The notes beneath the pieces were generated by a model. The model worked only from the letters and a program-made list of their open reading frames with translations. It was not told where the DNA came from and searched no databases. This document shows positions 29,841-31,434 of a stretch of DNA of 31,434 nt, one piece after another (the stretch's first letter is position 1; each line of letters starts with the position of its first letter). A program made the position numbers and the translations under genes. Source of the stretch: a virus; the IMG/VR virus record IMGVR_UViG_3300042862_000352, positions 1 through 31,434 of that record; one strand, 5' to 3'.

Positions 29841-29993
29841 TCACTTACGATACGGACCGCTGCCACCTTTATAAGGGCCGCTTCCACTTGGGGCAGGCTT
29901 AACCGGAGGCTTCGATGGAGGAGACTGCTTGTAAGGTCCGCTGCCACTCCCTTTAACAGACGGTGAACCTTTGTACGGTGCGTTATTGCTCAT
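29841..29993 (-). CDS. SGPYK-repeat miniprotein
   Basis: 50 aa from the ATG in an ATGA overlap with the lipoprotein stop (29990-29993). NNAPYKGSPSVKGSGSGPYK, then SGSGPYK, GGSGPYRK give four aromatic-basic units (PYK/PYR) spaced by Gly, Ser and Pro. It is flexible and basic, with no hydrophobic core. It lies last in the lysis operon, just before the terminator. Function unknown. A role in membrane or cell-wall contact is speculative. Confidence 0.6.
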   Translation of the reverse strand: MSNNAPYKGSPSVKGSGSGPYKQSPPSKPPVKPAPSGSGPYKGGSGPYRK

Positions 29994-30232
29994 TTGTCCT
30001 TTGGTAGTGCATACCAGCCTTCGTGGATGATGATGCGGTTATTACTACGCACCGTTTTGCCGGTAGAGTCAACCACCCAAACCTTCGCCTTAACGCTCTC
30101 AGCGAGGCGCACAGGCTCACCGTGGGCCACATAAACAACCCTACTTGCGCAGCTCACGCTCATGCTCATCAATGCGAGCAAGAAGACCGCGCTTAAGATC
30201 GGGTTGTTTTTTCGCATCTTCGCTTGTGACAT
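29990..30232 (-). CDS. Small lipoprotein, o-spanin candidate
   Basis: 80 aa. A basic start (QAKMRKNNP) leads to ILSAVFLLALMSMSVSC, a signal sequence with a lipobox-like MSVSC (Cys28). The mature part (RVVYVAHGEPVRLAESVKAK, then VWVVDSTGKTVRSNN and HEGWYALPKDK) looks beta-rich. Starts possible at 30232 or, closer to the hydrophobic segment, 30217. It begins inside a different-frame gene (30141-30296), the arrangement of Rz/Rz1 spanin pairs. Mature domains of this form recur in phages near holins, to my recollection. Spanin function is inference, since no proline-rich linker is present. Confidence 0.6.
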   Translation of the reverse strand: MSQAKMRKNNPILSAVFLLALMSMSVSCASRVVYVAHGEPVRLAESVKAKVWVVDSTGKTVRSNNRIIIHEGWYALPKDK

Positions 30233-30296
30233 CTTGCTTCGTCAGCGCGTGAAGCCAGATAACCAGCTTCATCACCAAGTCGGCCAAGAAGTTCAT
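30141..30296 (-). CDS. 51-residue amphipathic-helix protein overlapping the lipoprotein gene
   Basis: 51 aa from the ATG in an ATGA overlap with the holin stop (30293-30296) to TAG at 30143-30141. The front NFLADLVMKLVIWLHAL is a short amphipathic or weak membrane helix; the rest (TKQDVTSEDAKKQPDLKRGL, ARIDEHERELRK) is charged and helical. It shares 92 nt with the lipoprotein gene in another frame. That nesting, and the order holin then this then lipoprotein, recalls i-spanin/o-spanin loci. The membrane helix is short and carries Asp and Lys, which weakens the i-spanin call. Confidence 0.55.
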   Translation of the reverse strand: MNFLADLVMKLVIWLHALTKQDVTSEDAKKQPDLKRGLLARIDEHERELRK

Positions 30297-30490
30297 TCAG
30301 CTTTGGCGACGTCGGGCGCAGCCTTCGCGGCCTTCTTGTTGTTGAAGATCGACCAGCCAACGCCAGCGATGCTTACGACAGCGCCTACGAGTTCAGCGAG
30401 TTGATCAGCACTGGCCAACCCTTTGGCGACGAGAAAACCACCGGCAGCGGTCAAGATGTGGCGGACAAGAGAGGCGAGATTAGGATTCAT
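30293..30490 (-). CDS. Holin, Pam3-gp28-like
   Basis: 65 aa from the ATG in an ATGA overlap. NPNLASLVRHILTAAGGFLV and AKGLASADQLAELVGAVVSI followed by AGVGWSIFNNKKAAKAA match the small holin family with 'LRH.LTA.GG.LVAKG......G....AGVGWS..NK' pattern (Pam3-gp28 type). Two hydrophobic helices with a basic end. It should form pores in the inner membrane and time lysis. Endolysin is not recognised in this window. Confidence 0.8.
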   Translation of the reverse strand: MNPNLASLVRHILTAAGGFLVAKGLASADQLAELVGAVVSIAGVGWSIFNNKKAAKAAPDVAKAE

Positions 30491-30681
30491 TTTTCTGTTT
30501 TTAGTTTGCGATACAGTTCGACTGCTTTGACGGCGCAGGTTAGAAGCGCGGCGAACGCGCCAAGAGCTAACGACGCAGTCTTGAGATGAGGATCTGAAAA
30601 TACCGCGTTCCCCAGAATACCGATGATCGGACCACCGACGCCGATTGAGATGTCTCTAATAAAAGCGTGGTGGTCCGTCAT
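30487..30681 (-). CDS. Small membrane protein, possible second holin or antiholin
   Basis: 64 aa with two hydrophobic segments (IRDISIGVGGPIIGILGNAV and LALGAFAALLTCAVKAVELY) and a basic C-terminus (RKLKTEK). It overlaps the holin start by 4 nt and precedes it in the operon. Order and size fit a holin partner or regulator, but no specific family is recognised. Confidence 0.6.
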   Translation of the reverse strand: MTDHHAFIRDISIGVGGPIIGILGNAVFSDPHLKTASLALGAFAALLTCAVKAVELYRKLKTEK

Positions 30682-30689
30682 CGTGATGG

Positions 30690-30974
30690 TTAGTTAGCGG
30701 CTGGAGCCTCTGCAAGCGAATCAGCCGTTGCAACAACCGGCACCGGATTCGCCGCTTTGTAAGCCGCGACAACCGCCGGAGTCCACAGCGCGTTGGCGAT
30801 ATTCACCACCTCGGTCGGCTGTCCTTCCAGCGAGTCACCGGGATTGAGCGTGTACTGAGCGGTAATCTCAGAACCCACAACCGCGCCGTCGCTGTCGTAA
30901 TCGATTCCGGTCGTCACGAACAGCGAGTTGTTCTGATTACACTGCACTGAGACGATATCAACTGGTACGATCAT
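30690..30974 (-). CDS. Small protein with WTP-AAY tail, paralogue 1
   Basis: 94 aa from the ATG in an ATGA overlap with its upstream paralogue. IVPVDIVSVQCNQNNSLFVT is beta-rich. The region PGDSLEGQPTEVVNIANALW TPAVVAAY matches the other copy's PGSDLTGQPEQVVAIANAVW TPAAVAAY. The end is Ala/Pro rich. Similar small proteins lie near fibre and lysis genes in some phages. Role unknown. Confidence 0.6.
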   Translation of the reverse strand: MIVPVDIVSVQCNQNNSLFVTTGIDYDSDGAVVGSEITAQYTLNPGDSLEGQPTEVVNIANALWTPAVVAAYKAANPVPVVATADSLAEAPAAN

Positions 30975-31222
30975 TGGATGGTGGGGCTAGGGGTTTGAGC
31001 GGCGGCGTAGGCTGCGACAGCGGCGGGAGTCCAGACGGCGTTGGCAATCGCAACAACCTGCTCTGGCTGACCCGTAAGGTCGGAGCCGGGAGGCAAGCAA
31101 TAGCGGCGGAAGGTGGAAGCCTTCACGACTTCGCCATCGACGATCTGGTCCGCAAGACGAACCTGAAGGACGGTTGAAGGAAGAACCTCGCAAAGCGAGA
31201 AAATGGTGCGTTCGGTGAGCAT
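30971..31222 (-). CDS. Small protein with WTP-AAY tail, paralogue 2
   Basis: 83 aa, starting four bases after the stop of the upstream fibre-like gene (TAA-TCAT-ATG). LTERTIFSLCEVLPSTVLQV and IVDGEVVKASTFRRYC precede the shared PGSDLTGQPEQVVAIANAVW segment and a Gln/Ala/Pro tail. It is a tandem duplicate of the gene at 30690, with conserved C-terminal half and diverged N-terminal half. Confidence 0.6.
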   Translation of the reverse strand: MLTERTIFSLCEVLPSTVLQVRLADQIVDGEVVKASTFRRYCLPPGSDLTGQPEQVVAIANAVWTPAAVAAYAAAQTPSPTIQ

Positions 31223-31226
31223 ATGA

Positions 31227-31433
31227 TTAGACAGTGTATACCGTGTTGATAGTTAAATACTTTCCAGTTCCAGCACTATGATCTGCTGTTGTTGTATCCC
31301 CTGATGCTAGTTGGCAGACTAAATCAACATTTGATGATGCTCCGCTTCCAACTGCTGAAAATACAGGACCAGTAATTGTAACAATACTATTTCCTATAAA
31401 GGCATTTCCAATAGCAGCAATAGAAGAATTTGT
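31227..31433 (-). CDS. Partial structural protein, C-terminal 68 residues
   Basis: The frame enters from the right edge and ends at TAA (31227-31229). The visible part is Ser/Thr/Gly/Ala/Val rich (SSIAAIGNAFIGNSIVTITG, then GTGKYLTINTVYTV), a beta-rich composition as in fibre or virion surface domains. It lies upstream of the lysis operon on the same strand and its TAA is four bases before the next ATG. Product class is uncertain. Confidence 0.5.
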   Translation of the reverse strand, partial: TNSSIAAIGNAFIGNSIVTITGPVFSAVGSGASSNVDLVCQLASGDTTTADHSAGTGKYLTINTVYTV

Positions 31434-31434
31434 G

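Noticed and set aside
1-31434. tRNA genes, integrase or attachment sites
   Set aside because: I saw no cloverleaf-like sequence with a TTCGA-type arm and CCA end, no tyrosine or serine integrase motif, and no pair of direct repeats flanking a module. A tRNAscan or HMM search would be decisive.

Overview
The window looks like part of the genome of a virulent, short-tailed double-stranded DNA phage (Caudoviricetes, podovirus-like). Support: a recognisable large terminase, portal, scaffold-type protein, tail-collar fibre, a probable tail nozzle, three Gly/Ala/Gln-rich probable internal virion proteins, a Pam3-gp28-type holin, and a replication block with SF2 helicase, SSB, RuvC-like nuclease and primase-helicase. 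No integrase, phage repressor, tRNA, RNA polymerase or DNA polymerase was recognised. The host cannot be named. A lipoprotein in the lysis cassette and GT25-type (LPS-type) glycosyltransferases hint at a Gram-negative host. Both ends cut through genes.

Layout. (1) 1-3019, + strand: a chain of very small genes. From 96 to 2942 every gene overlaps the next by exactly 4 nt (ATGA or GTGA), so the frames cycle strictly. Most junctions are copies of one 18-nt element that is at once the end of one gene (K-E-A-K-P-stop), a Shine-Dalgarno site and the next start codon. Several of these small proteins share parts, as if shuffled at the junctions. (2) 3024-8803, + strand: helicase, SSB, a 57-aa helix-turn-helix protein, PP-loop (PAPS-reductase-like) protein, RuvC-like resolvase, several mini-genes and a primase-helicase. 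(3) 8793-19925, - strand: collagen-like fibre, tail nozzle candidate, tail-collar fibre, connector-like protein, three probable ejection proteins and two small basic proteins. It meets the replication operon head-on with an 11-bp overlap. (4) 19980-29776, + strand: terminase, zinc-knuckle protein, portal, then an unexpected carbohydrate block (methyltransferase-like, GT25, methyltransferase-like, GT25, GH130-like propeller), a small protein and the scaffold-type protein, ending at a strong hairpin terminator. (5) 29841-31434, - strand: fibre C-terminus (cut), two paralogous small proteins, two small membrane proteins including the holin, and a nested membrane-associated-helix/lipoprotein pair that may be a spanin, ending with an SGPYK-repeat miniprotein.

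How it fits together: early small accessory genes and replication on one strand; packaging and head morphogenesis in one divergent arm and tail, fibre and ejection genes in the other, both starting from a short gap at about 19926-19979; lysis genes on a separate minus-strand transcript. The major capsid protein, endolysin, small terminase and any DNA polymerase were not recognised and may lie outside the window. The most noteworthy parts are the frame-neutral junction-repeat array with shuffled genes at the left, the sugar/methyl-transfer island inside the head module, and the two-frame lipoprotein locus.
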